The notes beneath the pieces were generated by a model. That model searched no databases. It was given only the letters and a program-made list of their open reading frames with translations, and was not told where the DNA came from. Below, one piece after another: positions 29,336-38,790 of a stretch of DNA of 64,000 bases. The stretch lies in contig NC_017857.3 of the NCBI RefSeq assembly GCF_000260985.4, positions 2,596,845-2,660,844 of the forward strand, read 5' to 3'. This stretch comes from Methylophaga nitratireducenticrescens (GTDB lineage Bacteria; Pseudomonadota; Gammaproteobacteria; Nitrosococcales; Methylophagaceae). The translations under genes and the position numbers were made by a program. Each line of letters begins with the position of its first letter. The first letter of the stretch is position 1.

Positions 29336-29701
29336 TTATTTTTTGGGTGCAGCCGGATCATCACTATCAGTAATGTCTTCATAATCAGCAATATAATCGT
29401 CATTATCATACACCGCTTCGACTTCTACCTCATCATATAAAGGGGTAAACGGAAAAGGTTTTCTCTCATCGTTGTAGGTCAGAAATAAAACAATTTGTTG
29501 TATAAAGCGGGCAAGATCTTTCGAAAAACCTCGAATCGATTCATTGGAACTGCCGCTGAATAAAGCAAAGACAAATTGCACAATGACCACGATCGCTAAC
29601 ACTGACATTGTCAGATACAAAACAAAGCCATAAAGCAACATATACAGCAAGCGTACCAATTGAGCTTTTTCACCACTGTCTTTAAGACCTGTATTATCCA
29701 T
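29336..29701 (-). CDS. DUF4389-family membrane protein
   Basis: 121 residues. One or two helices form the centre (about 18-50, RLLYMLLYGFVLYLTMSVLAIV and VQFVFALFSG), followed by the conserved amphipathic FSKDLARFIQQIVLFLTYNDERKPFPF, which is the signature of DUF4389. The C-terminus is very acidic (repeated Asp/Glu with Tyr). The function is unknown. It is likely the first gene of the yaaA unit. The divergent TRAP transporter genes begin 160 bases away. Confidence 0.85.
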   Translation of the reverse strand: MDNTGLKDSGEKAQLVRLLYMLLYGFVLYLTMSVLAIVVIVQFVFALFSGSSNESIRGFSKDLARFIQQIVLFLTYNDERKPFPFTPLYDEVEVEAVYDNDDYIADYEDITDSDDPAAPKK

Positions 29702-29861
29702 GTCATATCCCCCTCATTATTACTCAGTAAATATCACTGTAACACTTCCGCCACTCGTTGCGGATAGTGGAGCCTTAAATTTCATTAACGAGCGAATTGC
29801 TGGAGCAATCCGCTGGTTTGTGGGAAACTTCGACGTTTATTTATGTTGATGACCGAACACC

Positions 29862-30389
29862 ATGGACCGATTCTTTGCCTCGTTGGAAACATCGATAAAC
29901 CACTTCACCGAATACACTGGCAAACTCAGCAGCTGGCTGGTATTACTGCTGGTATTATTAACCTGTTATGACGTGATGATGCGATATCTGTTTCAACATG
30001 GCTCTGTGGGGTTACAGGAACTGGAATGGCATCTTTTTGCGTTGATATTCCTGCTCAGCAGTGGCTATACCCTGAAACATGATGCGCATGTGCGGGTGGA
30101 CATTCTGTATCGCAGTAACCGGCTGAATGATAAACATCGCGCCTGGATAGATGCCCTCGGCATAGTCTTGTTTCTTATTCCATTTTGTCTGCTGATACTG
30201 ATCAGTAGCTGGCCTTTTGCTTACAATTCATATCTTTATCAGGAAGGTTCACCCGATCCGGGGGGGCTGCCATACCGATTTATTCTCAAGGCAGCGATGT
30301 TATTTGGTTTTCTATTGTTAATGCTTCAGGGGCTGGCTGAGTTAATCCGTAATATCCGCACTATTCGCAGTCATCAGGAGCAAAAATAA
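29862..30389 (+). CDS. TRAP transporter small permease (DctQ-type)
   Basis: Four-helix small membrane subunit of a tripartite ATP-independent periplasmic transporter, 175 residues. It has the typical LVLLTCYDVMMRYLF in helix 1 and the WHLFALIFLLSSGYTLKHDAHVRVDIL segment. With DctM it drives sodium-coupled uptake of organic acids or related solutes. The stop codon overlaps the DctM start. No DctP binding protein is found upstream or downstream, so the extracytoplasmic partner must be elsewhere. Confidence 0.92.
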   Translation: MDRFFASLETSINHFTEYTGKLSSWLVLLLVLLTCYDVMMRYLFQHGSVGLQELEWHLFALIFLLSSGYTLKHDAHVRVDILYRSNRLNDKHRAWIDALGIVLFLIPFCLLILISSWPFAYNSYLYQEGSPDPGGLPYRFILKAAMLFGFLLLMLQGLAELIRNIRTIRSHQEQK

Positions 30390-31693
30390 TGGAATATATT
30401 GCTTTACTGATGTTTGCCTTGTTGATCCTGTTATTGCTGACCGGTTATCCGGTCGCTTTTGTACTTGGAGCCATTTCACTGTTATTCGGCAGTATCTATC
30501 TGGGTTTTGATTTCTTCCAGCTGTTGCCATTCCGTATCTGGGGCGTCATGACCAACTTCACCTTGTTGGCTGTGCCACTGTTTGTGTTTATGGGAGTTGT
30601 ATTGGAAAAGTCCGGTATTGCCGAAGAACTGCTCGATACCATGGGACGGGTATTTGGTCGGATTCGCGGTGGTCTTGCAATATCTGTTGTCATAGTAGGA
30701 GCCCTATTAGCGGCGACCACTGGGGTTGTCGGGGCATCGGTAGTGACCATGACTGTGATTGCTTTGCCTTCGATGCTGAAACGAGGTTATGCCCCCTCTT
30801 TAGCCAGCGGCACGATTGCCGCTTCTGGCACGCTAGGACAAATCATTCCGCCCAGTATCATTCTGATTCTGCTGGGTGATGTAATCGGTGTACCAGTAGG
30901 TGAATTATTTATCGGTGCTGTCGTTCCTGGCATAATGTTGATCGGGGCTTATATCCTTTATATAGCTTATGTAGCCTGGCGTCATCCACATCTAGCACCA
31001 ACGGTACGTGAAGATAACTCAGAACTGGCCGCTCTCTGGATTAGTGTTTTAAAAAGTCTGCTTCCTCCCTTATTCCTTATTATTGCGGTATTGGGTTCCA
31101 TCTTTTATGGAATCGCCTCTCCTACCGAATCCGCTGCCGTAGGTGCACTTGGCTCATTGATTCTGGCTGCTCTGCATCATCGTTTGACGTTGCCTAATTT
31201 ACGTGATGCGATGCAAAAAACAGCACAACTGACCAGCATGGTGTTTTTGATCTTTATCGGTGCCACGGCATTTGGTCTGGTATTTGTTGGTATGGGCGGT
31301 GATGAGCTGATTCTGGAAATCTTTTCAGGTCTACCCGGGGGTAAATGGACATTTCTCATTTTCAGTATGCTGTTGATATTTATACTGGGCTTTTTTCTGG
31401 ATTTTATTGAGATCTGCTTTATTGTGGTGCCGATCATTGCTCCGGTTGCCATCCATTTGGATATTGATCCATTATGGTTTGCCCTGCTGATTGCGATCAA
31501 CCTGCAAACGTCGTTTCTAACACCACCGTTTGGTTTTTCACTGTTTTATCTGAAAGCCAGTGCACCGTCCACCTTGAAATTGATGGATATTTACCGTGGA
31601 ATTCGTCCGTTTGTAATGATTCAGTTACTGGTCCTCGGGCTAATAATCGCTGTTCCGGGCATCACTCTGTGGTTACCCGGTTTTATGGAATAA
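30389..31693 (+). CDS. TRAP transporter large permease (DctM-type)
   Basis: Large transporting subunit with about 12 helices, 434 residues, in the IT (ion transporter) superfamily. Characteristic segments are LLLTGYPVAFVLGAISLLFG, VPLFVFMGVVLEKSGIAEELL, SGTLGQIIPPSIILILLGD, GIASPTESAAVGALGSL and the C-terminal NLQTSFLTPPFGFSLFYLK. Translation is coupled to the small permease by the overlap of TAA and ATG. It converges tightly with epmA, one base between the stops. The substrate cannot be inferred without the binding protein. Confidence 0.93.
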   Translation: MEYIALLMFALLILLLLTGYPVAFVLGAISLLFGSIYLGFDFFQLLPFRIWGVMTNFTLLAVPLFVFMGVVLEKSGIAEELLDTMGRVFGRIRGGLAISVVIVGALLAATTGVVGASVVTMTVIALPSMLKRGYAPSLASGTIAASGTLGQIIPPSIILILLGDVIGVPVGELFIGAVVPGIMLIGAYILYIAYVAWRHPHLAPTVREDNSELAALWISVLKSLLPPLFLIIAVLGSIFYGIASPTESAAVGALGSLILAALHHRLTLPNLRDAMQKTAQLTSMVFLIFIGATAFGLVFVGMGGDELILEIFSGLPGGKWTFLIFSMLLIFILGFFLDFIEICFIVVPIIAPVAIHLDIDPLWFALLIAINLQTSFLTPPFGFSLFYLKASAPSTLKLMDIYRGIRPFVMIQLLVLGLIIAVPGITLWLPGFME

Positions 31694-31694
31694 A

Positions 31695-32660
31695 TCAGCT
31701 CTCAATAAAAGCTATGCTTTGCACCTGATTAATATTTTTTTCACCGAGGTGCAACATCATTAAACGATCTAACCCCAATGCCACGCCACTGCATTGAGGT
31801 AAACCAGATTGCATCGCGGTCAGCAGATTTTCATCTATCGGCATTTGGGGTTTGCCTTGTTGCAGACGCAGTTGATTATCCTGCTCAAAACGTTGACGTA
31901 ATTCGGTGGCATCACATAATTCATCATAGCCATTGGCCAGCTCCATTCCACCGGCATATAACTCAAAACGATTGGCGACCGGATGCCCTTCAGTATTCAT
32001 TTCAATTTTCGCCAACTGCGCCTGAGAAGCCGGAAACTCTGTAACCATCACCGGCATTTCCAGCGCTTTAAGCTGTGGTTCAATTACTTCGCTCATCAGC
32101 ATTTCCAGCCAGCCATCCCGATCAGTTTGCCAATCAGCAGTAAGCCCGGCAATGCGATCTAAAGCAATTTGCTTCAGCAAAACGTCATCCGTTTGATAAA
32201 TATCCAGCTGCAGATATTTAGCGAATAAATCACGATAAGGAAAAATAACTGCTGAAGGTAAGCCGATAACCTGTTGTATCAAAGCATCGACTTCTGTCAT
32301 TAGCTCTGTCAGTGAAAACCCTGGTCGATACCACTCCAGCATGGAAAATTCGGGCGCATGCTGGCGACCCAACTCACCATTGCGAAACACCGTGGCAATT
32401 TGATAAATCGCGCCGCTGCCAGCCGCCAGCAAGCGTTTCATGGCAAATTCAGGTGAAGTATGCAGATACAGATCTTTGGAGTCGCTACCAGCCTCAAACC
32501 GGGTGGAAAAACTGTCAAGATAAAGCGCAGTAGGTGCCGCTGAAGACAAAATGGGCGTATTCACTTCCAATACATTGCGAACTGAAAAAAAACGGCGGAC
32601 ATTTGCCAGAAGCTTTGCCCGCCGTTTTAATATGTTCTGTAATTGCTCATTTTGAAGCAT
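31695..32660 (-). CDS. epmA: elongation factor P--(R)-beta-lysine ligase
   Basis: Class II lysyl-tRNA synthetase paralogue (PoxA/GenX/YjeA) that attaches (R)-beta-lysine to EF-P. The 321-residue protein lacks the anticodon domain and has the class II motifs: VRNVLEVNTPILS, FRNGELGRQHAPEFSMLEWYRP and the C-terminal GVALGLDRLMMLHL. It lies 72 bases downstream of efp on the same strand, with epmB divergent on the other side, so all parts of the beta-lysylation pathway are together. Codons about 10-26 contain a 10-bp perfect hairpin followed by eight T on the coding strand, which looks like an intrinsic terminator within the gene. It is described separately. Confidence 0.95.
   Translation of the reverse strand: MLQNEQLQNILKRRAKLLANVRRFFSVRNVLEVNTPILSSAAPTALYLDSFSTRFEAGSDSKDLYLHTSPEFAMKRLLAAGSGAIYQIATVFRNGELGRQHAPEFSMLEWYRPGFSLTELMTEVDALIQQVIGLPSAVIFPYRDLFAKYLQLDIYQTDDVLLKQIALDRIAGLTADWQTDRDGWLEMLMSEVIEPQLKALEMPVMVTEFPASQAQLAKIEMNTEGHPVANRFELYAGGMELANGYDELCDATELRQRFEQDNQLRLQQGKPQMPIDENLLTAMQSGLPQCSGVALGLDRLMMLHLGEKNINQVQSIAFIES
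32585..32628 (-). terminator. terminator-shaped hairpin inside the 5' end of epmA
   Basis: Read on the minus strand, AAAACGGCGG pairs perfectly with CCGCCGTTTT around a 20-base loop, and the right arm runs into eight consecutive T. The position is 32-75 bases after the epmA start codon and downstream of efp. It encodes KRRAKLLANVRRFF. It may limit epmA expression relative to efp, for example if the transcript is not translated. Confidence 0.5.
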
Positions 32661-32732
32661 TATTCAGACTTAGGGTTAAGGTATGTAAGCTTGCTACATG
32701 CACCACTAAAAACACAAAAACTGATAATGATT

Positions 32733-33305
32733 TTAATCTTTTTTAGCACGTTCGACGTAAGATGCTGAACGAGTATCCACCCTTAACACTTCACCGATTT
32801 CGATAAATAACGGGACTCGCACTACTGCGCCAGTTTCTAACGTTGCCGGTTTACCACCGCCACCTGAAGTATCACCACGCACACCCGGATCAGTTTCAAC
32901 CACTGCCAGATTAACGAAATTAGGCGGTGTCACAAGCAGTGGTGTGCCATTCCATAGCGTGACTGTATAAACATATTGTTCTTTCAGCCAGTCTTTACTG
33001 TCAGCAATCGCATTGGCATCGGCGGCATATTGTTCGAAACTACTGGGGTCCATAAAGTGCCAGAATTCACCGTCGCTGTAGGAAAATTCCAGATCGATTT
33101 CGACAACATCGGCACTTTCAACCGATTCGTTCGTTTTGAAAGTACGTTCGTTAACGCGTCCGGTTTTCAGGTTACGGAATTTAACGCGGTTAAATGCCTG
33201 ACCTTTACCGGGTTTCACAAATTCATTTTCGATGATGCTGCAAGGATCGCCATCCATCATGAATTTCAGTCCGGCTTTAAACTCATTTGTACTATAACTT
33301 GCCAT
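32733..33305 (-). CDS. efp: elongation factor P
   Basis: Three-domain translation factor that rescues ribosomes stalled at polyproline. 190 residues, with an N-terminal KOW-like domain and two OB domains. The modified lysine is K34 in the loop VKPGKGQAF, the bacterial arrangement matched to EpmA/EpmB beta-lysylation. The C-terminal OB domain has the normal [16 protein letters not shown] and [16 protein letters not shown]. The divergent epmB start lies 53 bases upstream, so the two promoters share a short region. Confidence 0.97.
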   Translation of the reverse strand: MASYSTNEFKAGLKFMMDGDPCSIIENEFVKPGKGQAFNRVKFRNLKTGRVNERTFKTNESVESADVVEIDLEFSYSDGEFWHFMDPSSFEQYAADANAIADSKDWLKEQYVYTVTLWNGTPLLVTPPNFVNLAVVETDPGVRGDTSGGGGKPATLETGAVVRVPLFIEIGEVLRVDTRSASYVERAKKD

Positions 33306-33358
33306 GCTTACCTCTTTTGGGGGACGATCGTCGCCTGTTCACAAAATCAAAGCCCACT

Positions 33359-34366
33359 ATGATACCGCAATCGCAAGCTGACGTAATCTTTGCTGATTGG
33401 CAGGATGAATTAAGTCATGCCATTAAAAACCCAGCAATATTGCTGCAAATGCTGGGGCTGGAAGATCGATTGCAAGCGATTGATGCAGAGAGCTTAAAAA
33501 ACTTCCCACTGCGGGTGACGCAAAGTTACATTAATAAAATGCATTATGGCGATGCCAGCGATCCACTTTTACGTCAGGTTTTCCCGCTAATTGATGAAAA
33601 GATTAAGGTCGAAGGTTTTTCAGCAGATCCGGTGGGCGATCATCTGGCGATCAGCTCACCCGGCATTTTGCATAAATACCAGGGCCGGGCGTTATTACTG
33701 ACAACCGGTGCTTGTGCAATTCATTGCCGTTACTGTTTTCGTCGGCATTTTCCTTATAGCGAGAGCAATCCATTAGCCAGTCAGTGGCAACAATCGATTG
33801 CTGTATTGCATTGTGATAACAGTATTCGTGAAGTGATATTCAGTGGCGGTGATCCACTGGCGTTAACCGATACAAAATTGGCGGCCATGGTGGAAGACCT
33901 GCAGAAAATCCCACATATCAAACGTCTGCGAATTCATACACGGCTGCCATTAGTGCTGCCAAAACGGGTTAGCAAAAGCTTATTGAATTGGATCAGCAGC
34001 TCTTCCTTACGGGTAGTGATGGTCATCCATGCCAATCATGCCAATGAAATTGATGCTGAAACTGCTGAGGCACTATTGAAGTTACGTAATGCTGGATCTG
34101 AGTTATTGAACCAGGCTGTGTTGTTACGCGGAGTCAATGATGATGCGGACAGTTTAGTCGCGCTTAGCGAGAGATTAAGCGAGGTTCAGGTAGTGCCTTA
34201 TTACCTGCATTTACTCGATAAAGTACAAGGCGCGAGTCATTTTAATGTGGCTGAACAGCAAGGAATAGAGCTCATTGCGGCCATGCGCCGTGAGTTACCT
34301 GGTTACCTTGTGCCGCGCCTGGTGCGCGAGCAACAAGGTGAAGCCAGTAAAACCATTATTGCTTAG
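33359..34366 (+). CDS. epmB: EF-P beta-lysylation protein / lysine 2,3-aminomutase
   Basis: Radical SAM enzyme that turns (S)-alpha-lysine into (R)-beta-lysine for EF-P modification. The 335-residue protein has the cluster motif CAIHCRYCFRR (CxxxCxxC), the SAM-binding VIFSGGDPLAL, and PLP-domain residues in RIHTRLPLVLPKRV. The C-terminal QVVPYYLHLLDKVQGASHF is as in LAM/EpmB. I chose ATG 33359 because the preceding codons overlap the efp promoter region and do not match the family. The 3' end overlaps the convergent citrate synthase by 11 bases. Confidence 0.94.
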   Translation: MIPQSQADVIFADWQDELSHAIKNPAILLQMLGLEDRLQAIDAESLKNFPLRVTQSYINKMHYGDASDPLLRQVFPLIDEKIKVEGFSADPVGDHLAISSPGILHKYQGRALLLTTGACAIHCRYCFRRHFPYSESNPLASQWQQSIAVLHCDNSIREVIFSGGDPLALTDTKLAAMVEDLQKIPHIKRLRIHTRLPLVLPKRVSKSLLNWISSSSLRVVMVIHANHANEIDAETAEALLKLRNAGSELLNQAVLLRGVNDDADSLVALSERLSEVQVVPYYLHLLDKVQGASHFNVAEQQGIELIAAMRRELPGYLVPRLVREQQGEASKTIIA

Positions 34367-35531
34367 ACGTTTTTTTCCGTTCAGACATCGGAATATATTC
34401 ACGTTGTTCATGACCCACATAAATCTGTGTCGGCCGATAAATACGGTTATTGGAAATCTGTTCACGCCAATGTGCAAGCCAACCGGCTGAACGAGCAACC
34501 GCAAACAATGCGGTGAATTGATCTTCCGGAATACCCATTTCTGAATACAGAATGCCGGAATAGAAATCCACATTCGGATAGACACCTTTATGCCCCAGAC
34601 GATCAGCACAGATCTCTTCAAGTTTCATCGCGGTAGCAAACATCTGATCCAGAGATCCTCCACGTTCTTCCACTAACTTGGTCACCAGCTTATGCAGGAT
34701 AGTGGCTCGTGGATCTTTGACCTTATACTCGCGATGCCCCATACCCCAGATAACTTCTTTATTAGCCAGTTTTTTATCGACCCAGGCTTCTACATTTTCT
34801 GGTGAACCAATCTCCTGCAGCATTCCCACCACACGCTGGTTGGCTCCACCATGTAATGGACCTGACAGTGTTCCAATCGCGGCCGAAATAACACTGTAAG
34901 GCGATGCTAAAGTTGAACCGGCAACCAAGGCTGCAAACGTTGAGGCATTCAAGGTATGCTCGGCATGCAAAATCAGACAGACATCCATAATACGCGCCAT
35001 CAGGCTATCCGGTTCTTTACCGGTAAACATATACAGCAGGTTTTCCGCAACGGATAAATCATCGCGTGGATTGATCGGATCATAGCCCTGTCGCATGTGC
35101 TCCCACATGGCAACCAGAGGTGCCATCTGGGCAATAATATTCACCGTCATATTGCGAACATAATCAATATCTTCACAACTTTCGGCATCGGTCAGACATT
35201 CTGTGCCCGGATAGAACATGCCCAAACTGCAAACCGCTGTTTGCAACATATCCATCGGATGACCGGTATGCGGGAAATGACGCATCATTTCGCGGATATG
35301 ATATTTAATGCGATAACTGCTGCGCAGCTGTTTGGAAAAGCGATTTAAAGCTGCTTTAGTGGGTAATTCGCCATCCAGTAGCAATAGCGTGGTTTCTTCA
35401 AAAGTACTGTTGGTCGCCAATGTTTCCAGTGGATAACCACGGTAACTAAGGATGCCTTTTTCGCCATCAATAAATGAAATAGCTGACTTCGTGGCAGGCA
35501 CACCTTCCAGGCCGGGTAAAAAATCGCTCAT
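34356..35531 (-). CDS. citrate synthase
   Basis: Condenses acetyl-CoA and oxaloacetate. It is the short, dimer-type form of 391 residues. The catalytic residues are present: His in GPLHGGANQRVV, His in WGMGHREYKVKDPRA, and Asp in NVDFYSGILY. The N-terminus (LEGVPATKSAISFIDGEKGILSYRGY) is typical of the CitZ-like group, which also contains 2-methylcitrate synthases. No prp genes are nearby, so citrate synthase is the simpler call. It is the last gene of the long minus-strand block and lies 111 bases from the flavoprotein gene. Confidence 0.92.
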   Translation of the reverse strand: MSDFLPGLEGVPATKSAISFIDGEKGILSYRGYPLETLATNSTFEETTLLLLDGELPTKAALNRFSKQLRSSYRIKYHIREMMRHFPHTGHPMDMLQTAVCSLGMFYPGTECLTDAESCEDIDYVRNMTVNIIAQMAPLVAMWEHMRQGYDPINPRDDLSVAENLLYMFTGKEPDSLMARIMDVCLILHAEHTLNASTFAALVAGSTLASPYSVISAAIGTLSGPLHGGANQRVVGMLQEIGSPENVEAWVDKKLANKEVIWGMGHREYKVKDPRATILHKLVTKLVEERGGSLDQMFATAMKLEEICADRLGHKGVYPNVDFYSGILYSEMGIPEDQFTALFAVARSAGWLAHWREQISNNRIYRPTQIYVGHEQREYIPMSERKKTSKQ

Positions 35532-35642
35532 CTACTACCTCGTGTTTAAATCCAGCTGGTGGAGTTATTGAAATTGCGGGCCATTATACTGCAATGGGGA
35601 AAGACCGAAACCCTGTCTCAAATCTGCATGAACAGATGAAGT

Positions 35643-36914
35643 TCAGCCTAACGTATCCGCCCAGATGTTTTCGGCCCATCCCTGAGCATAACGACCTTCT
35701 TGTTCACTGGCCGTATCAGAAACCCCGCCGCTGGGATGAGGAACCATATCCTGACTGTTTTTATCATATCGATAAACTGCGGCAACATGCCCTGCTTGCT
35801 GTCCATCGACAAAACTGTAACAGGTATTACTGAAGACAGGTTGTTGCTCAGGCAATTCATCACGCAACAAAGCAATCACTGCAGCAGCACACACTTTAGC
35901 CTGCTGGTTAGCTATATGTGCAGATTTTGGTAGTTTGGCCGCCACCGCATCACCTACCACATGCACTCGTTCAACTGCTGTCGACTCATAGGTCAGAAAA
36001 TCTACATCACACCAGCGAGTATCAACATTAATCACGCCAGCCATTGCAGCCACCGCACCAGCTTTCTGTGGTGGGATGACGTTTAATACATCTGCCTGAT
36101 AACGGTCAAAAAAGCTTTCAACCACAAGATTGGCCACATTGACCGACTCAAGCGGGTTCATTGGCTGATACTCAATCAACCCACCATACTGCTGTTGCCA
36201 CGCTTCGGTAAATAAGGCTTTTTTAGAGACGATATCCGGGTTGGCATCCAATATCAGCAATTTACCGCTGGGATTATGCTGTTTCAGATATAAAGCGATC
36301 TGACAGGCACGCTCATAAGGGCCGGGAGGACAGCGAAATGGCGCTGCAGGTACCGTCATTATGACGACACCACCTTGGCGCATGGACTTTAATTGATTGC
36401 CAAGCAATACGGTTTGAGGACCAGCCTTCCAGGCATGAGGAACGTGCTGCTGAGCCTTAACCGTTGCCAGAATGGGTAACTGATCGTAAATAAACTCAAC
36501 ACCGGGAGAAATAATCAACCGGTCATAATTCAGCCGGCTATCATCCGCTAGCCAAACTTTTCGTTTATCTACATCGACTGCTGTGACTTCTGAATGAATA
36601 AAACGGATTGATCTGTCAGCCTGCAAATGATCATAGTCATGCGTCAATTGTTGCAGACTGCGATTACCACTGAGGATCAGGTTACTTTGCGGGCAGGAGA
36701 TAAATTGACGGTTTTTTTCTATCAACGTGATATCAAGATTGGGGGCCCACATGGCAAGGTAACGTGCTGTAGTAGCACCGGCAAATCCGCCGCCAACAAC
36801 GACGACTCTTTGCTTCTGACGGCGATAACAGGCCGTAGATAAACCCAATGGCATAGCTGCCATAGCTGATAGATAGGCTGCATTTTTTAACACTTGTCGA
36901 CGCTTGATAGTCAT
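35643..36914 (-). CDS. FccB-like sulfide dehydrogenase flavoprotein
   Basis: Exported FAD protein resembling the flavoprotein subunit of flavocytochrome c sulfide dehydrogenase. The N-terminus is a twin-arginine signal (KRRQVLKNAAYLSAMAAM). FAD binding is shown by VVVVGGGFAGATTARYL, and the C-terminal FCSD domain follows. Cysteines occur where the family has its redox residues: FISCPQSN, FRCPPGPYERA and NTCYSF. It should oxidise sulfide or another reduced sulfur species in the periplasm and pass electrons to a cytochrome c. The usual partner fccA is not adjacent, but a class I cytochrome with FccA-like sequence lies 22 kb away. It is 30 bases after lipA, so possibly in the same transcript. 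Confidence 0.88.
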   Translation of the reverse strand: MTIKRRQVLKNAAYLSAMAAMPLGLSTACYRRQKQRVVVVGGGFAGATTARYLAMWAPNLDITLIEKNRQFISCPQSNLILSGNRSLQQLTHDYDHLQADRSIRFIHSEVTAVDVDKRKVWLADDSRLNYDRLIISPGVEFIYDQLPILATVKAQQHVPHAWKAGPQTVLLGNQLKSMRQGGVVIMTVPAAPFRCPPGPYERACQIALYLKQHNPSGKLLILDANPDIVSKKALFTEAWQQQYGGLIEYQPMNPLESVNVANLVVESFFDRYQADVLNVIPPQKAGAVAAMAGVINVDTRWCDVDFLTYESTAVERVHVVGDAVAAKLPKSAHIANQQAKVCAAAVIALLRDELPEQQPVFSNTCYSFVDGQQAGHVAAVYRYDKNSQDMVPHPSGGVSDTASEQEGRYAQGWAENIWADTLG

Positions 36915-36944
36915 ATCAGAGCTCTCAGCTGTTATTTTAATGAC

Positions 36945-37904
36945 TCAGGAGACTTTTTCACCCTGAGCCTGCAGATCCGCATGATAAGAGGATCGCACCA
37001 TTGGTCCGCTGGCAACGTGTTCAAAGCCCATTTCCTTACCTGCTACTGCCAGCTCGTCGAATTCGGCAGGAGTGACAAAACGCTCAACAGCCAGATGATG
37101 CCTGCTAGGTTGCAGATACTGGCCCAGCGTCAGCATACGACAACCATGATCGCGTAAATCCTGCATCACTTGTTTAACCTCATCAATCGTTTCCCCAAGT
37201 CCCAACATCAGGCCCGATTTAGTGGGCACTTCAGGATGCATTTGCTGAAAGCGCTGAATCAGCTCCAATGACCATTGATAATCCGAGCCAGGACGAACGG
37301 CTTTATAAAGTCTAGGGATACTCTCCAGATTGTGATTAAAAATATCCGGTGGATTATCCGCCAGTATTTCTAATGCCACATCCATACGACCGCGAAAATC
37401 AGGCACCAGCACTTCAATATGGGTTTGCGGAGATTGCTGACGGATTTCACTGATGCAGCGACTGAAATGCGCTGCGCCACCATCACGTAAATCATCACGA
37501 TCTACCGAAGTCACTACCACATGTTTGAGCTGCATGGCGGCAATGGTTTTTGCCAGATGATTCGGTTCATTTTCATCCAGCGCATCAGGCCGACCATGGG
37601 CCACATCACAGAAAGGGCAACGTCTTGTACAGATATTGCCCATGATCAGAAATGTCGCCGTACCATGGGCAAAACATTCCCCCAGATTAGGGCAGGAAGC
37701 TTCTTCACACACGGTGTGCAAATCATGATCCCTAAGCATTTGTTTTATACGCTGCACTTCAGGTGTACCCTGTGCTTTGGCACGGATCCATTCTGGTTTG
37801 CGTTTAGGCTCACTGGGCATGATTTTTATAGGAATACGCGCGACTTTTGATGCACCTTTCAGTGCTTTTACATCACGTTTTACCGGGTCAACCGTTTCAT
37901 TCAT
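36945..37904 (-). CDS. lipA: lipoyl synthase
   Basis: Radical SAM enzyme that inserts two sulfurs into octanoyl groups to make lipoate. It carries both clusters: the auxiliary site [12 protein letters not shown] and the radical [16 protein letters not shown]. The C-terminal SSYHADLQA has the conserved RSSYHA Arg-Ser-Ser. The length of 319 residues is normal. It follows lipB after only two bases, so the two are surely co-transcribed, and the octanoyl product of LipB is the LipA substrate. Confidence 0.97.
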   Translation of the reverse strand: MNETVDPVKRDVKALKGASKVARIPIKIMPSEPKRKPEWIRAKAQGTPEVQRIKQMLRDHDLHTVCEEASCPNLGECFAHGTATFLIMGNICTRRCPFCDVAHGRPDALDENEPNHLAKTIAAMQLKHVVVTSVDRDDLRDGGAAHFSRCISEIRQQSPQTHIEVLVPDFRGRMDVALEILADNPPDIFNHNLESIPRLYKAVRPGSDYQWSLELIQRFQQMHPEVPTKSGLMLGLGETIDEVKQVMQDLRDHGCRMLTLGQYLQPSRHHLAVERFVTPAEFDELAVAGKEMGFEHVASGPMVRSSYHADLQAQGEKVS

Positions 37905-37906
37905 GT

Positions 37907-38515
37907 TTAGCTACCTTGTTGCATCTGTGAGATAAAAACAGACACAAATTGTTGTTTTACTGAGGCCATATCTTTGTTTACTCCCAGGGTTTTCATATCG
38001 GTCATTCGCATTCCGGCATACCCGCAGGGGTTGATATCGGCAAAAGGCTGCAAGTCCATATCGATATTCAAACTCAGACCATGATAACAGGCGCCGCGTT
38101 TGACCCGTAATCCCAGTGAAGCAATTTTCGCTTCGCCACAGTACACTCCGGGTGCATCTTTACGGGCATAGGCATCAATATTGTGTTCGGCCAGCATGGT
38201 AATAACAGTGTTTTCCAGACAACTGATCATATTGCGTACCCCCATACCGTGACGACGTAAATCAATCAATGGATAAACAATTAACTGTCCCGGACCATGG
38301 TAGGTTATTTGCCCCCCACGATCCGTTCGTACCATCGGAATTGTATTTTGTCTCAGCAGATGACTGTCCTGACCATTAAGCCCTTGAGTGTAAACAGGAT
38401 AATGTTCTAATAACCACAGTTCATCTTCGGTGTGATTATCACGTTGCAGCGTGAACTGCTGCATGGCGACTAATGTGGGTTGATAATCCCGCAGGCCGAG
38501 ATCCTGTATCTTCAT
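37907..38515 (-). CDS. lipB: octanoyltransferase
   Basis: Transfers octanoate from acyl carrier protein to lipoyl domains. 202 residues, with the [18 protein letters not shown] substrate motif, the catalytic Lys in [12 protein letters not shown] and the catalytic Cys in INPCGYAGM. The start overlaps the stop codon of ybeD, and lipA follows after two bases. Confidence 0.97.
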   Translation of the reverse strand: MKIQDLGLRDYQPTLVAMQQFTLQRDNHTEDELWLLEHYPVYTQGLNGQDSHLLRQNTIPMVRTDRGGQITYHGPGQLIVYPLIDLRRHGMGVRNMISCLENTVITMLAEHNIDAYARKDAPGVYCGEAKIASLGLRVKRGACYHGLSLNIDMDLQPFADINPCGYAGMRMTDMKTLGVNKDMASVKQQFVSVFISQMQQGS

Positions 38516-38790
38516 CAGAGCACGTATTTAACGGCTTGATGACCGCTGAGTTCCTGATAGATGGCGTCCAGTTGTTTTTTACTGGTCGCCTCAATGACCA
38601 CAGTGATGGAAGTATATTTTCCCCCCGAACTCTGTTTACTGGTAACGGCTCCCTCAGAGATAGCACCAGCATGTTTGCGGATGATTTCCACCACAATATT
38701 ATCCAACTGCGGGTGGGTTTCTCCCATTGCCTTTACCGGATATTCACAGGGAAATTCCAGTAACGTTTCTTCTCCGTTAGATTCACTCAT
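38515..38790 (-). CDS. ybeD: DUF493 family protein YbeD
   Basis: Small ACT-like domain protein (91 residues) that commonly sits beside lipB. It has the characteristic LEFPCEYPVKAMGE near the N-terminus, GGKYTSITVVIEA in the middle, and LDAIYQELSGHQAVKYVL at the end. The function is unproven, though its constant linkage suggests a role in lipoate metabolism. Both ends overlap neighbours: the stop with lipB, and the start with the D-amino acid transaminase gene. Confidence 0.95.
   Translation of the reverse strand: MSESNGEETLLEFPCEYPVKAMGETHPQLDNIVVEIIRKHAGAISEGAVTSKQSSGGKYTSITVVIEATSKKQLDAIYQELSGHQAVKYVL

Noticed and set aside
32663..32677. ATTCAGACTTAGGG matches the sequence across the left border of copy B (12834-12846)
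   Set aside because: The match covers mostly the flank and only a few bases of the element, and nothing else of the element is present. A chance or an old shared flank cannot be told apart.
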